NCBI RefSeq assembly: GCF_017916325.1
Contig: NC_090163.1
Span: forward strand, 897,501 to 961,500
Length of the DNA: 64,000 nucleotides
From: Leishmania martiniquensis
Taxonomy: Eukaryota; Euglenozoa; Kinetoplastea; Trypanosomatida; Trypanosomatidae
Direction: 5' to 3'
This document shows positions 9,637 to 19,277 of the stretch, in pieces. Positions within the stretch are counted from its first letter, which is position 1, and each line of letters starts with the position of its first letter. Under the pieces are notes generated by a model, which was not told where the DNA came from, ran no database searches, and saw nothing but the letters and a program-made list of their open reading frames with translations. The position numbers and the translations under genes are program-made.

Positions 9637-12600
9637 GCGAGCGCGGCGTTCTTGCTCTCCCCCTTTCCTGTCTTTGCGGGGCTCCGGTGTACAAGTCCAC
9701 AAGCGCACTCGCACACGTACGCACGCATCCACTCTCATGTGCGTAGGGCTGCGTAGCAGAAGAAGCTGCTGGCGGCGCATCCCTTCCCTGCATCTTCCCC
9801 CCTTCCGAGGCGCCTGGCCCGACTGCATCTCTTTGCGCACCCATTCAGGCTTTCTCTTCTTCCCATGCCTACCGCCACGCCTGCCTTCTCCACCTCCCCT
9901 CTCTCTGCGTGTGTGCTGCGCTGTGGCGGTGAGGACGCGAGGGGCTCGGTCGTGCGCGTGTGGGTGAGGCGGCTGAAGCAAGCAGAAGAGCCGGTGTGTA
10001 TGCGTGGCCGGGAGGGCGTACGGCGGCTCCCATTTTCCACGAGCGGTCACGTTGAGGCTTATACGAATGCATGCCGCTTTTGGTGCGTGGGTGTGCCACC
10101 CCCCTCCCTCCCTCCCCCGGGCGTCTCTTTTCGATGCGTTACAGAGTTGGTCTTGTCCGTTGTCCTTACTTCTGCCCTCCGCCCTGTGTGTGTGTGTGTG
10201 TCCGAATTTTTTCTATTTCCTCCCTAACGATCATACCATTCCTTAGCACACACACACACACACGACTTCGAGTGAACTCTGCGATGGTGAATCATAATTA
10301 AGACTAACAGAGAGAGAGGTGCACGACGCAACGTGGAGCAAAGAGGAGACACACACACACACACAGGCGTACATTTCTATGTATACATATGTAAGTGTGT
10401 ATAGAAATGTACGCCTGTCTGTCGGTCTGTCGGTCTGTCCGTGTGTGTATTTAACGGTGCTGTTGTCGGTGTTGAAAGTTTTTTTCTTTTTTTTCAGTTC
10501 AGGGTGGGATGGGCTTTTGTCTTTTACTCGATGTGTGCGCGCCGCTTTTTATTATTACTCGTCTTGTCTCACACTTTCGTTTGTCTGTCTGTCTTTTTTG
10601 CCGGCGCTTTGGACACCTCCCCGGTAGCGCGAGGCAGCGGAGTTGGACGGAGAAACTAACGAAGGTCGAAACAGCCACCCGCTGTCGCAGGCACACTCGC
10701 TCCCTCTCCCTTGCCCCTCTCTGGTGAGGGGGGAGCGCAGAGAGTCACTGAGAAAGAGCAGGGTGTATGCGTGGTCGACTCCGCTGCCTTTCACTCTCTT
10801 TTTTTTGCTCCTCATGTTCGCTGACGAGGGTGCGCATGCGCGGATGCGTGCCAATGGAGCCGCGTATTGGACGAAGCGAAGCGGTGACAAGGTGTTCCTC
10901 TTTTTTTTGTTTTACTTCCACTCGAATGATAGCCCTCTTTTGCCTTGTCAGTTGGCCGATGCGCGGTTGCCGTTGTAGGCTCCTCCCTTCCGTGTGCGTG
11001 TAAGTATGCGCGTCTGTTTCTCTCTCTGTTTTCGTTGTTGTAAGTGATGGCGCGGTGTGTGAGTGTGTGTAGTCCCCTTCCTTCTGAGAGGAGGGGCGCA
11101 GTGCCCCTCCCGACTGCACGTGAGCGCTCACAGCGCTCCTGCGTGCGCACAGAAACGTGCACTCACACGACAATAACACAACACGAAGAGAACACCAACA
11201 GCAAAGGAAGGGCTTCAGAGCAGCTCCGCACGGGGCGCATGCGTGACTGACATCTATGGGATGGATCTCAGGGCTTACCAGTTGCTTTGGAGGCCAGGGC
11301 GACCGATGCACTCAGTAAACAGAGGAAGGGAGGAGAGGGGAGATGCCATGAAAGCGACGGGACATGAGATGAATGCAATAGGCGCGAGCAGGTGCGTGTG
11401 GTGTTGGAGGCTGCAGAGGCCGGGGCGTGAGTGGCCTGTAGAGGCGTTGGCCATCTTTGCTCCCCCTCCTTACACCGCCATCGACGCTCGTCAGCTTCGC
11501 GCTCCAACTCTCATCTTTCTGTTCTTGGGTTTGTGTGGCACGTCTCCCCCTCCCTATGCTGGCCTCGCGCGCATGCCTCGGTGGCGTGCGAGGAGCGCGG
11601 CTCACAGGAGGACCTCCCCTGTGAGGGTTGTGTCCTCGCGCTATCCCTCCCATGCGCCACCCCTTACTTCTTCGTCTGGCATTCTGTTCTCCCCCCGTGC
11701 CCCCCCTCTGCCTCTGCCCACACTCCATCACGATGTCACGCCCCGTCTCCTTACGCGATACACGCCTCTTTCCCGACAAACACACACACCTACACCAATG
11801 CGGAGCTGAATACGTCTGACCTCCCTCTTTTTCTCCGCGAAGTCCTCCGCTTTCATAGTGAACGTGGGGGAGGTACCACTTGACTGAAGGGCTTGTGTGT
11901 GCAGCCGTTGTGTCTGTCGCCCTTCCCCTCCCCTTCTCGCTGCCTGCGTTTTTTCCCCCTTTCGTTTCACTAAGGCACACGCGCACACGGCGACATACAT
12001 ACATACACACACACATTCAGTCACGCGTCCATACGAGACGTCCGCTGCACAACCGCTTATACACCTTCAGCCTCTTTCCGCACTGCCAACGGAAGCTCTT
12101 TACATTGCGGTGCTGCTCCCACAAGCTCCTTTTTGCTTGCTTGCCATTGAGTCTGCTCTTGAGTGCCCATCTGCACATGCCGTCTCATTGGGCCGCGTTC
12201 CTCCACCTCAACACTCCTCGTCATCCCCGCCCCCTCCCTTCCTACCAGAGACGCAGCGAAAGCGGCCTAATCCCTCCTTACCCCTTCTACACACGCCTTC
12301 TCTCCTCCGGCGTGTGCCGCCTACGCTTAATCTTGTGCCTTTGAGGCCCTGCAGGCGCTGACGTCCGCGGCCACACAGACACACACACGCCAACGCCTTT
12401 CAGCTCATTTTTATTTCCCCCTGTACGATTTGCGTCTCTTCGCCGCTCTCATCTCCTTCTCCCCTCTCCCCCCTCCGCCCCCTTTTTACCATCCCCACCC
12501 CTACCCCCACTTTCGACGCATATACACACGCGCACACAGTATCTGACACATTCAGCCTCCTCGACCCTTCTCGCCTCCTGTCGCGGTAGCCCCGGCTACA

Positions 12601-13207
12601 GTGCGCTCTCTTGCCTTTGCTTGTTGTTCTTGTTGCCCGTGCTCTTTACCGGCCCCTCTGTGTCTGTCTGTCTCTCTCTGTGTGTGTGTGTGATGTTCCG
12701 AGCTCGACTCGACCGGTTCTGTTGTTGTTTCCCCAGTTTGCCGTCATTGTCCGCTGCACCTCTTCGCTCCCTCTGTAGGACAGCATCTTTCATCTCGTCC
12801 GTCTCGCAGTGCGCGCGCGCATACACACACACACTCCCTTTCTCGTCCTCCTCTTCCCTATTTACCTGAATCGCGGAGACCGCATGTACAGTGCATGACA
12901 GAAGGAGAAGCGCTCAACACGGGTACGTATACAACACGCAGTCGACGCCACCGTCTATAGTGCGAAAGGCATTCAGCACCATCATCTTGCCCTCGACTGA
13001 GCGCGAGGCGGCTGTTAGGAGAGAAAGAGAGAAATTTGGCAGCAGCAGCACCACCACCACCAGCAGCAGTCGTTGGGGGTGGTGTTCGTCATTGACGGAC
13101 CCCCCTTTCCCCCTCTGACACACCCACCGACGCACACGGAGAAGGCAGGGCCACGCGGCATCCGCTTTGGTTTCTCAGCTTCGTCAACGCTGCCTTGTCT
13201 GGAGCGA
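9637..13207 (+). other. Long gene-poor intergenic region (about 3.6 kb)
   Basis: No reading frame here looks coding. Open frames of up to 188 codons exist, but they start at non-ATG codons or translate to Ser/Pro/His/Cys-rich sequence typical of pyrimidine-rich DNA. Visible contents are (CA)n and (TG)n tracts, an 18-bp perfect inverted repeat at 10363-10418, a T-rich stretch (10475-10600) and C/T-rich DNA from about 11,640 onward. A pyrimidine run at 13100-13115 with AG downstream probably marks the splice site of the next gene. An unrecognised ncRNA or small gene cannot be excluded. Confidence 0.5.
10363..10418. repeat. Perfect 18-bp inverted repeat with 20-nt loop
   Basis: Positions 10363-10380 are the exact reverse complement of 10401-10418; the loop is AT-rich. 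A (CA)n tract precedes it, and GTCTGTCG-type short tandem repeats follow it. Transcribed with the unit, it would form a stable stem in the eIF3e 3' UTR or downstream spacer. Confidence 0.75.
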
Positions 13208-16015
13208 ATGCACCGCTCCGCTTTGTTCGAGCGGCGGCCTCATTCGTCGGCGCCGGGTGAGGTGAGCAGCAGCGGCACATATGCGCTTTCAAATGCGCCT
13301 CGTTCGTCAGGTCACCTCCGCGTGTCGCTGTGCCCGTCGCCCCGTGCGGCGTATTTCCCTACGCCGGCGAGTCTGTTTCGCGACTCCTACGGCCTTCCTG
13401 CGTCCGGCGCTGTGGCGTCCGTCGGCCGTCACTATGAGTTTTCAAACGGGCGGCTGCATGCCAACGCAAGCGACGGATGCCGACACGTCAGCTCGCGCCA
13501 CCACGACGTGGCGCAGAGTCCTAGTACCCAGCGGCCGCCTCCACCTCCGCGGCGGGCAGCCACGGCAGGAGCATCTACCCGACCATCTCCCGCAGCGAAC
13601 GGCAGCAGCGCCGCGGACGCAGTTGTGTATCAGTACTACTCGCAGCGGCAGCGGAGGCGAGCGCAGCACGGTGCTGCATCTTCTTCCCAAGACTCTGAGC
13701 CGCTTGCTACTCCAGTGCGTCGGCAGCCATTCAAGGCGAGCAGCGGCGGCCTTTCCGCACCTGCAACACCGATCGGCGGGGCCACAGCAGCCCTATATTC
13801 ACCCCTACCTTCTCACTCTTCGTGTCGCCTCACTGCACGCGGTCGTTGCGGCGACATCCACTCACGCTTGCATCATCACTCCTCAGAGTTGCCGTCGCCT
13901 ACCGATCACGAGAGTGTGATTCACGACACATCGACTTCGCTGGTTCCTGTGACGCCATCAGAGGATGAGGGCCGCTGGCCCGAGCAGCTCACTCCTTCTC
14001 AGCATCAGCAGTGCGAAGGACTCGTACGGCTGTTGGCGCAGCTCCCCGCAGCTCAGGCGCACCGCGTCCTTCTCGCCACAATCCGCCAGTACGAGGCACA
14101 TCGTTTGCTTCAGCACTACGGTGGTGTGCACGCGCTGCCTGGGGCTGATCTTACCCCGCGTGCGATGCCCCGGTCCCCATCAACATCATCGCAGACGTCT
14201 TCTTCTGGCAAGCTGCCATCGGGAAGGCGGCAAGGCGACGGCCGCTCCGCTCTCTTTGAGGCGCTTCGAGCCCACCTGCATGACATGCAACGCGCCGACC
14301 TGGCTGCACAGGCGCTTTCGCCGTTCACTGCAGCAGCCAGGCATCGGCAGCGGCGTGCCGGCAGCCGGGCTGACGGACTAGCTTGTGAGGAGTCGCATAT
14401 CAACTACTCCATCGCGGCCCACCCGCCTGCCCGTCCTCCCCCAACAGCAGCACGGCGCCCGCAGCTGGCGCGCCAGCAGCTACTGCAGGACAGCGCACAA
14501 CAGCTGCGTGATGCAGAGAATGTGCCGCGTTCCGGCACCGGCGCCGGCAACGCCCGCGCACCGCGCCACCTCCGCAGTCGTGTCCTGGCGAGTCGTGTTG
14601 CCAGGCCGCGCATTCGCAGCACCCAGCAGGGAGTTGGTAAGAGCGGCAACGGCTCTGCCCCTTGCCACCCGTCGTCTTCAATGCAGACCAAGTGTAGCCC
14701 GCGGCCGCCGCTCGACTTCATGCAGACGATCAAGCCCCCTCATCGCCATGGGTTGGCTGGGGCTTTGCTACTGAGCTCCGGTCCCGCTGCTGAGGCGGTA
14801 ACTGCTGCCCACGTCCACAATTCCTCTGAGCGCGCTACGGCGCCACTTGATGCACAGAATATAACAGTCGCAGGGCTCGGCAAAGGAGTGAGGGAGGCGG
14901 GCCTGCATAGACCTGCATCGACGGCGGAGCGCAGCACCCTCCCGTCTTCGCCAAGCGCGCTGGCTGCCACCGCCATTGGCGGCGAGGCGGCACCCGACTC
15001 CAGCGGCGACTGGCCCCTCCCCACAGGCGCCACTCTCTCTCCTGGAGCCGCCGCAGCGAGGCGAGCGTACTGGGAGCGTCAGCAGAAAGAGCAGCAGCCT
15101 TCGCTTCTATCGAGAGCAAACCGAAACAAGGATGAGGGGCAGGCGGAGCAGTTGGAGTCAGCCCTGGTGCGCTGCTCAAACAGCACGCATGGCCGGAAAG
15201 AGGAGGCTCGCTGCCGTCCTAGAAGCACTTCCACGGAGTGCCTTGGAGCCATCTCTAGCACACCCGGCGCGGCCCCTTCCGGCAGTGCCTCCTTTGAAGA
15301 CTCTGTGCGACGGGGTGAGGTCCTGCCTTTGGCCTACGAGCCCACCGTCGCCCCCGGCCCTTCAGGGGCGAAGCTGAGAGACGTCCAGGTGCCGAGTGAG
15401 ACCTTAGCACCACCGCTGGGCATTCGAACTGCCTGGCAGCCACCGCCACGACATGAGCCTCACGACCTCTTGTCCACGAGGGCGATGCCAGCGATGGCGC
15501 CGCCGTTGGAGGGAGTCCAGTCCCCGGCGGCGGCCTTTATGACCGACTTGACCGGAGCACCGATATCGGCGCAGTCGGCTCCCATGGAGCGGCCATATGA
15601 TCACGAGGGAAGCAGGGGCGCCGACGCACCAGCTGAGTTGCCATCCAGCGATGGCGCATTCGTGGCGGGAGCCTACCACGCAACTGCGGATGCGGGCATC
15701 TCCTCGAGACTCTACGAGAAGAGGCCACATGGCGAGAGGGGCGACGGTGCTGGTCTCTCCACGGCACCGCGTGACAGCGAAGGTGTAAAGGAACTCGATG
15801 CGCGGCATCTGCTGGTATCTCAGGCCGAGTTCGAAGATGATGTCGTTACTGCTTCCTCGATCAGGTCCGAGTCGCCCTCGCAAGAGCAAGCCAAGCGCAA
15901 CGACTATGATGGCGCTGTAGCGCTGCCGCCTTGCTCTACCAGTGGTGCAGTAGGCTCAGGTTTGCGGGAAGCCGACGAATCTGCGGACGAGGTCAAGCTT
16001 CCCTGGGAAACATAG
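13208..16015 (+). CDS. Large low-complexity protein of unknown function
   Basis: The protein has 935 residues from the first in-frame ATG; the frame continues upstream through a TTG at 13073 in the presumed 5' UTR. I do not recognise it. It is rich in Ser, Ala, Pro, Arg and His throughout, with Gln/His/Arg-rich stretches and acidic patches near the C-terminus. A possibly helical segment around residues 255-310 (EQLTPSQHQQCEGLVRLLAQ and on, then LATIRQYEAHRLLQHY) is the only part that looks folded. No transmembrane segment or signal peptide is seen. The long open frame with normal trypanosomatid third-position GC supports coding. Its function cannot be inferred. Confidence 0.7.
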   Translation: MHRSALFERRPHSSAPGEVSSSGTYALSNAPRSSGHLRVSLCPSPRAAYFPTPASLFRDSYGLPASGAVASVGRHYEFSNGRLHANASDGCRHVSSRHHDVAQSPSTQRPPPPPRRAATAGASTRPSPAANGSSAADAVVYQYYSQRQRRRAQHGAASSSQDSEPLATPVRRQPFKASSGGLSAPATPIGGATAALYSPLPSHSSCRLTARGRCGDIHSRLHHHSSELPSPTDHESVIHDTSTSLVPVTPSEDEGRWPEQLTPSQHQQCEGLVRLLAQLPAAQAHRVLLATIRQYEAHRLLQHYGGVHALPGADLTPRAMPRSPSTSSQTSSSGKLPSGRRQGDGRSALFEALRAHLHDMQRADLAAQALSPFTAAARHRQRRAGSRADGLACEESHINYSIAAHPPARPPPTAARRPQLARQQLLQDSAQQLRDAENVPRSGTGAGNARAPRHLRSRVLASRVARPRIRSTQQGVGKSGNGSAPCHPSSSMQTKCSPRPPLDFMQTIKPPHRHGLAGALLLSSGPAAEAVTAAHVHNSSERATAPLDAQNITVAGLGKGVREAGLHRPASTAERSTLPSSPSALAATAIGGEAAPDSSGDWPLPTGATLSPGAAAARRAYWERQQKEQQPSLLSRANRNKDEGQAEQLESALVRCSNSTHGRKEEARCRPRSTSTECLGAISSTPGAAPSGSASFEDSVRRGEVLPLAYEPTVAPGPSGAKLRDVQVPSETLAPPLGIRTAWQPPPRHEPHDLLSTRAMPAMAPPLEGVQSPAAAFMTDLTGAPISAQSAPMERPYDHEGSRGADAPAELPSSDGAFVAGAYHATADAGISSRLYEKRPHGERGDGAGLSTAPRDSEGVKELDARHLLVSQAEFEDDVVTASSIRSESPSQEQAKRNDYDGAVALPPCSTSGAVGSGLREADESADEVKLPWET

Positions 16016-16639
16016 CCTACCCTAGGCGACGGCACGTCGCTGCCATCAGCGTCGGGGTCGCTCTGACATCTACTATCGCAATAATCTCAACAACGCCCCT
16101 TCGTGCCGTGGCTCTCGTTTAGGTCGCTATAAGATCGGCGGCGCAGCGCTCTCAGCTCCCCCCCTCCTCAACACTTATAGCTGGTGCTTCCCTACCTCCA
16201 CTCGGAGACGCCACTCGCAGCAGGCGATTCGGCGCATCCGCAGCGGCCTTTCTCCCGCTTCCCGTCGCTCTTGTCCTTCCGTCGACTACTAAACGGAATT
16301 GCCGGCAGTGCAGCACCATTGCTCTGACCACACCTCATCCCCCTATTGCCGGTATTCGTATCACCACCCCAGCTGCTTGCTTCGATGTCCCTCCCGCCTC
16401 CCGCCTCCCACCCACTCAATCACATGCCCCCCTTCCCCCCCTCCACACACACACACACACCAACACCCCACTAAAAGAGGAACACACTGATCACAAGCTC
16501 GCCTTTACACAAACCTCTTTCAGGGAAAGGGGTGCGTGAAGGGCGCTGAACACGTACACACCCTCGCTGGCCATCCCCCGAATCGGGGAGGGGTGAAGTA
16601 AACGCGGTGCTGCGGGTAAAGGGATAAGCTTGGCCGCCT

Positions 16640-18060
16640 CTGGCCTTCATCGCCTTATCTCGACGCTCAACTCACACTCTGTGAGGACGCGCTTGAGCGT
16701 TCCTAAACTAAACGGATGCTCCGGCCGATAAACTTGCGGCGCTGACGCGCGCGATATCTCTATGCAGCACCTTGCTGTCTCCCAATCTGCATCCTGGGCC
16801 GCCCCCTCGGCCTCTTTGAGCGCCTGAGCCTCGCTGAGGCCGCGGCCTTGTTGCCATCTCTTTGTTTCCAGCTCGCCCAAGTCGTACGCAAGGGTGCCTC
16901 TTTACAAGGCTACGCGACCGCGCCTCGCAGCTGCATGAGCTCGCATTGTCGTCATCACCGTTTCTAGTGCTGCCATATGCACGGAGCTGTGTGCTGGGCA
17001 AGATGCTGCCTATTCCGCGGTGCCTGAGAGTGTGTCTGTGTGTGTGTGTATGCTCTAGGCTATGCGGCGGCATGTTGGCAACGCGCAGGCACAGGGCATG
17101 GAGACTGTTGAGCAAGCGACCCTCTGCTCCCAGCGAGGAGTCGCGAGCTATGACAAGGGCCGGTTGCTACTGCCGTGAGCTGGGCCCAGCTAGTGCACAT
17201 TGAGGTAATGTGACGTTAGACGCGTACGGCGATGCCTACGTGGGCTTGAGTGGCCACTGGCTCGTGAGGGGGCAGCCTGGGTTGCATGGCGCTGAGGGCT
17301 CTGCGGTGCATGTCGTGCCGCTAGACTTGTCGGGCAGCGCTGCTCTCGCCGGCAATCGCGTGGGCAGCAGGGCTGCGCTGAAGCGCCTTCGGCCACTGGA
17401 GATGAGCCCGAACTTCTCTGCGCAGGAGCGTGCCAAGTTTCTAGAACAGGATGACGGGTCTTGAGGCGGTGAGGCTGAGCGAGGCGATGACACGCGGCAG
17501 CCCCCCGGCACTGGGCTAGCGGCATGGTGTCGCGTGCGCGTGGTGAGGCTGCTGCAGAACTTAATCTACGGCGCGTGCGCCGTGGCTTGGTCTGTGCTGC
17601 CTGCGCTAGAGTCCGCGGACGAAAGCGGTGACTGCTTCTGCTTGCTTGTGCCTGTCGCCGTGGACAGGCACCGCCGCATTGCAAGTTGCCACGCTGGGCT
17701 CAAACGCCGACGTGGCGATGGCGACACGTATATGCGGCCGATTCGTTCGAGCGGTGTGAGCTGCATAAGCTGGCATGCGATGGGTAGAGGACCTCCGGCA
17801 AGCTCTTGGCTGCTTTTCGATCGGCGTCCATCGCCTTTTCCTTTCTGCTCTGCGCACGTTGCGTGCGCCTCTGCGGGAGAAGACACAGTGAGGGGGGGCA
17901 CTTTCCCCGGGCAGAGCGGCAACACGTAGTGATGGGGCAAAGGCCCCTTGGGTGCCGAGCGCGCTCACGCGTATGGGTGAGAGGGTCCACATCGATGCCC
18001 AAGCGGGGGGGAAGCGCGAGCGGAGCAGGGGTGTGAGGGGGCCGGCGTTTGGTTGCTGTG
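16640..18060. other. Decayed coding-like block, possibly a degenerate retroposon (SIDER/DIRE) or gene remnant
   Basis: This stretch lacks the C/T-strand bias and dinucleotide repeats of the neighbouring spacers and reads like mixed GC-rich coding DNA. The longest frames are short (84 and 131 codons on +, up to 164 on -), and none begins convincingly. A short motif (TGTGCTGGGCA near 16990) also occurs in the SIDER2 copies downstream, but I cannot align the block to them by eye. It could be an old SIDER1/SIDER2, an ingi-like remnant or a dead gene. Confidence 0.3.
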
Positions 18061-19089
18061 CAGGTGCCGTTTACGGAGTGCTCGCTACCTCACTTCCAAC
18101 TTTCTCTTCTTTCCAATCGCCCCGCTCGCGACTTCAGCCGCCTCCCCCCTCCACCTCCTCCGACTCGCATCGACTTGTTTTCACTTCAACCACCGTTCTA
18201 GGGTCTGATGCCTCCTCTCCACAGGTCCGCCTATTCCTTCGCACAGGCTCACCGCACGGTGTGCTTGTGTGCCATCAGTGCCACCAGCGGCCCGCTCACC
18301 AATAAGCTCCACCCGTGCGCACGTAGGCACACACATACACACATAGACGTTCTGACATTCCGTAGCGCTGCTCTCAGGGCTTTCTCGATGGTGCTATGCT
18401 TTCTCTTTCCTCACCACCTCTGTGGTGCTGCGGCGGTGCAGCGGTGGGAGGCCATCGAATGCCTTCCCAGTGTGTGTCTGTACCCCATGTCTTTACCGCC
18501 TCCAGCTCTCTTTTATATTTCGCCGTCTCGCCTGGTGCTGCTTTTCGTCGCCTCTCTCGCACATCTGCCCTCCCCTCCTCCCCCCAAAGCTTTTCTCACT
18601 TCACCTTTGCACTCTCCGCACTACACCATCGCAGTGAGCTTCGCTTTCGACCGATTTGAGGTATCGTTTCAACCGCTGCTGAACCGCGAAGCCGCGCGGA
18701 GGCGGGACGAAGGAGTGGACGAGCGGGGGATGAGTGAGTGGATGCGTTAGCCCACTGCCATGCCCATGTGGCGACTCCGTCGAGATGTAGAGAGGGGAAG
18801 AGAGGCGCCCGCTCCTCCTCCATCCCCGAAGGTCTCCCGCGTGCCGGAGGGTCGGCGATGACTGTCGGCTGTGGAGGAGGAGCAGCAGACTGGGCGTGAG
18901 GGGATCGCCGAAGGCACGAAAGGGGTGAAAAAAAACGAATGCACAGCGAGTCGGTGTTGTCGTTTTCGAACGACTCATCTTTCTACCTCATCGACAAGGG
19001 GACGCCACACATGCGTCGCATTCCGCACCTCGTCCTTGTCCCAGCCGGCTTGCTTACCTGCGGCTGCGGCTACTTCTTGTCTCACCTGT

Positions 19090-19148
19090 TCACTTCCCTC
19101 TCCCCATCTCTCCCTTCCCTCTCCCCCACTTCACCGTCATTCACACAG
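19090..19148 (+). promoter_or_regulatory. Strong trans-splice acceptor for cactin
   Basis: An almost uninterrupted C/T tract of about 45 nt (19090-19134) is followed by CACACAG with AG at 19147-19148. The inferred 5' UTR of about 130 nt contains an (AT)n tract at about 19183-19197 before the ATG at 19278. Confidence 0.65.
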
Positions 19149-19277
19149 CTGCGTGGGGATGAATAAAAAAAAATACACACACATATATATATATATACGG
19201 CAGGCGGAATACTGACAGTGCACGCGAGTGAAGCGAGAAGAAAACGGTGGCGTCACAAATCAAGGCGGCGGGCCACA

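Larger units (their letters stand above)
16016..19277 (+). other. Long intergenic region (about 3.3 kb) with a coding-like, GC-rich middle block
   Basis: The ends are typical pyrimidine-rich spacer (16,100-16,500 and 18,060-19,150). The centre, about 16,640-18,060, has balanced, GC-rich, gene-like composition but is cut by stops in all frames. See the separate entry. No intact gene is supported. Confidence 0.5.

Noticed and set aside
11243..11809. 188-codon open frame in the eIF3e-downstream spacer
   Set aside because: Starts at GTG and has no recognisable pattern; treated as spacer.
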